The position numbers and the translations under genes are program-made. This document shows positions 6,088 to 7,647 of a DNA stretch of 7,647 bases, one piece after another. Position 1 is the first letter of the stretch. Every line of letters begins with the position of its first letter. Source of the DNA: Deltaproteobacteria bacterium UBA2385. Lineage in GTDB: Bacteria; Myxococcota_A; UBA796; UBA2385. A model generated the notes under the pieces. It searched no databases. It was not told the origin of the DNA and saw only the letters and a list, made by a program, of their open reading frames with translations. The stretch is taken from NCBI GenBank assembly GCA_002343455.1, contig DDSR01000080.1, positions 1 through 7,647 of the forward strand, read 5' to 3'.

Positions 6088-7035
6088 GTGCCCCGTTTTG
6101 AGGTCGCCCGCAGCGGCGGCGAGTCGGTCGAGGTCGAGGCGAGCACCTGGCTGTCAGCCCTGGGCGAGGGGCTGCTGATGATGGGCCTGCTCGGCGGCAT
6201 CGACCGGCTGGCCTGCGAGGTGCTGCCCAACGGCCGGGTCCTCGCCCGCGACGTGCGCTCCGGCCAGGGCTACGCGGTCTCCGGCCTCTCACCGACCCGG
6301 AGCGGCCTCTCGCCGACGAGCTCGGCGTCCGCTTCGGCGCCGCCGCGCCGCGCCCCTCCCGAGGAGGGGACCCACAGCCTCGACGGGATGATCTTCGAGG
6401 GCGAAGAGGACGACGGCGAGCCCCTGGCGGACGAACGGGACGAGCTCGCGGACGATCCCTCCACCAATGTGCTGCTGGCGGCGCTGCGCGAGCTGGCGGG
6501 CGAGGCCCGGACCGACGCCTACCCCCCCAGCGACTTGGGCCCGGGCGAGACCTCCAGCGCGACGACCCTGGTGATGGAGTTCCTGGACCGGGTGCGCTCG
6601 GCGCCGTCGAACCTGATGGCCTGGCACGAGGCCCTGGACGCGGCGCAGGCGCTGATCCCCAGCGAGGCCGGGGCCGCGATGGAGCTCGAAGACGACGAGC
6701 GGCTGCGCTTCCTGCACGCCTACGGGCCCCGCTCGCGCGGCGTCCAGGGGGCGGTGATGCCCCGGGACACCGGGATCGCCGGCTTCGCGGTCCGACGGGT
6801 GGCCAGCATGCTGGTGACGGACACCAAGGCCGACCCGCGCTTCTGCTCGGACTTCGACGAGGTGACCGGCTTCTCCACCTGGGCGGTGATCTGCGTGCCG
6901 GTGGCGATGGAGGGCCGGGTCTTCGGCTGCCTGGAGCTGCTCAACCCGCTCTCGCCTGGGGGCTTCGATCGCGCCCAGGTCGAGCTGGTCGAGCTGATCG
7001 CCGGCAGCCTGGCCGAGCGCCTGATGGCGCCCTGA
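6088..7035 (+). CDS. GAF-domain sensor-type protein with a separate N-terminal module and no output domain
   Basis: A 315-residue, probably cytoplasmic protein in three parts. Residues 1-65 form a compact alpha/beta-looking module (starting FEVARSGGESVEVEAS, ending LPNGRVLARDVRSGQGYAV) that I do not recognise as a named domain. Residues 66-155 are a low-complexity linker, first Ser/Pro-rich with a duplicated SGLSPT unit, then strongly acidic. Residues about 160-313 are a GAF domain: PSEAGAAMEL strand, LRFLHAYGP, DTGIAGFAVRR (227-237), LVTDTKADPRF (242-252), WAVICVPVAMEGRVFGCLELLN (265-286) and the closing helix DRAQVELVELIAGSLAERL. GAF domains bind small ligands or mediate dimerisation. The NKFDE signature of cyclic-nucleotide-binding GAFs is not seen, so the ligand is unknown. 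No kinase, cyclase or DNA-binding domain is attached, so it probably acts through a partner protein. The GTG start is supported by AAGGGAG at 6077-6083. The gene diverges from the flippase-RND unit, which makes it a possible regulator of that unit, by position only. Confidence 0.88.
   Translation: MPRFEVARSGGESVEVEASTWLSALGEGLLMMGLLGGIDRLACEVLPNGRVLARDVRSGQGYAVSGLSPTRSGLSPTSSASASAPPRRAPPEEGTHSLDGMIFEGEEDDGEPLADERDELADDPSTNVLLAALRELAGEARTDAYPPSDLGPGETSSATTLVMEFLDRVRSAPSNLMAWHEALDAAQALIPSEAGAAMELEDDERLRFLHAYGPRSRGVQGAVMPRDTGIAGFAVRRVASMLVTDTKADPRFCSDFDEVTGFSTWAVICVPVAMEGRVFGCLELLNPLSPGGFDRAQVELVELIAGSLAERLMAP
6282..6317 (+). repeat. 21-bp-period tandem duplication inside the GAF gene linker
   Basis: The 15-mer CGGCCTCTCACCGAC at 6282-6296 recurs as CGGCCTCTCGCCGAC at 6303-6317, with one mismatch and a period of 21 bp. 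It encodes two heptads, SGLSPTR and SGLSPTS (from residue 65). The in-frame period keeps the reading frame, and the copies sit in a disordered linker where length change is tolerated. Confidence 0.7.
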
Positions 7036-7039
7036 GGCC

Positions 7040-7647
7040 CTACTGGACGGTGATGGCCGTCACGAAGGAGGCGCTGCGGATGTCGGCCTTGAGCTGCTCC
7101 TGCAGCTTGCCGTACAGGCGCAGGTTCTCGGGGTTCTCGGTGTCCAGGTCGACGACGTTCTCGTCCTGCTGACGGGCGGCGTACTTGAAGAGCCAGAACT
7201 CGACCTGGCTGTCGTCGTCGAAGGTGAAGCGCCACTTGTGGCGGTTGGCCACCGTCCAGCTCTTGCCTTCCTTGTCGATCACCTTGCCCGTGGTGGTCAG
7301 GGTGCAGTCGTAGAGCCAGGGGCTGACCTCGGTGGTGTAGGTGCAGCTCACGTCGGTGGGGACCTTGCCGGGGGTGACGCTGACGCTCTTGACGTTGGTC
7401 CAGGGGATGCCGCTGGCGGCGCTGCCGGCCTCGCCGTCGATGACCAGCTTGCGGCCCTCGTCGATCCAGCCGTCCTCGCCGTAGAAGTCCTCGCTGCGCT
7501 CGACGCGGACGACCTTGCCGTTCTTGAGGCTGCCGTCGGCGAACTTGATCGAGACCATCATGTCGGCGTTGTTGACGGGCGCAGCGGGCTCGGGCTCGGG
7601 CTCGGGCTCGGGCGTCGGCGCGGCGACGGTCGGGGGCGGGGCAGGGG
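7040..7647 (-). CDS. Unrecognised protein with a Pro-Glu linker, 5' end beyond the window (partial)
   Basis: The reading frame ends at a TAG (7040-7042) and has no stop up to the right edge, giving 201 visible residues. I do not recognise a family. The first 28 visible residues are a Pro/Ala-rich linker with a (Pro-Glu)4 run. They are followed by a beta-rich, polar domain beginning MMVSIKFADGSLKNGKVV, with many Val/Thr strands, two cysteines 13 residues apart (CTYTTEVSPWLYDC) that could form a disulfide, and an aromatic-rich segment (KWRFTFDDDSQVEFWLFKY). It ends in a helix-like polar tail. A Pro-Glu linker before a cysteine-pair beta domain suits an exported protein held by an N-terminal anchor or lipoprotein signal, but that end is not visible. 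The ATG pair at 7558 and 7561 is an internal position rather than a convincing start: the linker reads straight into it and no Shine-Dalgarno precedes it. The gene converges with the GAF gene, leaving only 4 bp between stops. Confidence 0.75.
   Translation of the reverse strand, partial: PAPPPTVAAPTPEPEPEPEPAAPVNNADMMVSIKFADGSLKNGKVVRVERSEDFYGEDGWIDEGRKLVIDGEAGSAASGIPWTNVKSVSVTPGKVPTDVSCTYTTEVSPWLYDCTLTTTGKVIDKEGKSWTVANRHKWRFTFDDDSQVEFWLFKYAARQQDENVVDLDTENPENLRLYGKLQEQLKADIRSASFVTAITVQ
7589..7612 (-). repeat. Hexanucleotide tandem repeat encoding (Pro-Glu)4
   Basis: Four perfect head-to-tail copies of CTCGGG (plus-strand reading), with a further partial unit to the left (GGG at 7586-7588). 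On the minus strand it reads CCC GAG repeated, encoding alternating Pro and Glu in the linker of the right-hand gene. A unit of six bases keeps the frame, so slippage would change linker length only. Confidence 0.85.

Overview
The window is very GC-rich DNA with third codon positions almost all G or C, and genes are packed with almost no intergenic space. The first 135 bases encode the end of a surface protein with a MYXO-CTERM-like tail: a Cys-containing GCAGC motif, a Gly/Ala-rich hydrophobic helix and a terminal Arg cluster. Together with the long Pro/Glu linkers and the solitary GAF protein, this points to a myxobacterium or another member of the Myxococcota. That assignment is an inference from style; there is no rRNA or marker gene to prove it.

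Layout, left to right. (1) 1-135, plus strand: 3' end of a MYXO-CTERM-type protein. (2) 193-1485 and 1482-2684, plus strand: a translationally coupled pair (ATGA overlap). The first is an acetyl-CoA hydrolase/4-hydroxybutyrate CoA-transferase family enzyme with its active-site glutamate. The second is a saccharopine-dehydrogenase-like NAD(P)-binding oxidoreductase of the group that includes the mycobacterial trans-acting enoyl reductase. (3) 6020-4986 and 4977-2674, minus strand: a second pair, 8 bp apart, encoding a polytopic flippase-like protein of the LPG-synthase-TM family followed by a 12-helix RND/MMPL transporter. The RND gene converges on the oxidoreductase gene and overlaps its end by 11 bp. 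(4) 6088-7035, plus strand: a GAF-domain protein with a separate N-terminal module, an acidic linker and no output domain, divergent from the flippase gene across a 67 bp gap. (5) 7040 to the right edge, minus strand: an unrecognised, probably exported or anchored protein. Its reading frame stays open to the window edge through a Pro-Glu repeat, so the gene continues outside the window.

How the genes may work together: the two convergent pairs combine acyl-CoA/lipid-type chemistry (CoA-transferase, reductase-like protein) with membrane-lipid-type transport (flippase-like, MMPL/RND). A shared role in making and moving a lipid or hydrophobic metabolite is a reasonable hypothesis, but it rests on gene families and neighbourhood only. 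I see no mobile element, CRISPR array, tRNA, rRNA, riboswitch or convincing terminator, and no gene-free stretch over 300 bases. Very long open frames on the opposite strands are GC-driven shadows. I did not find a clearly new biological system; the most useful observations are the two gene pairs, the incomplete right-hand gene and the GAF protein's architecture.
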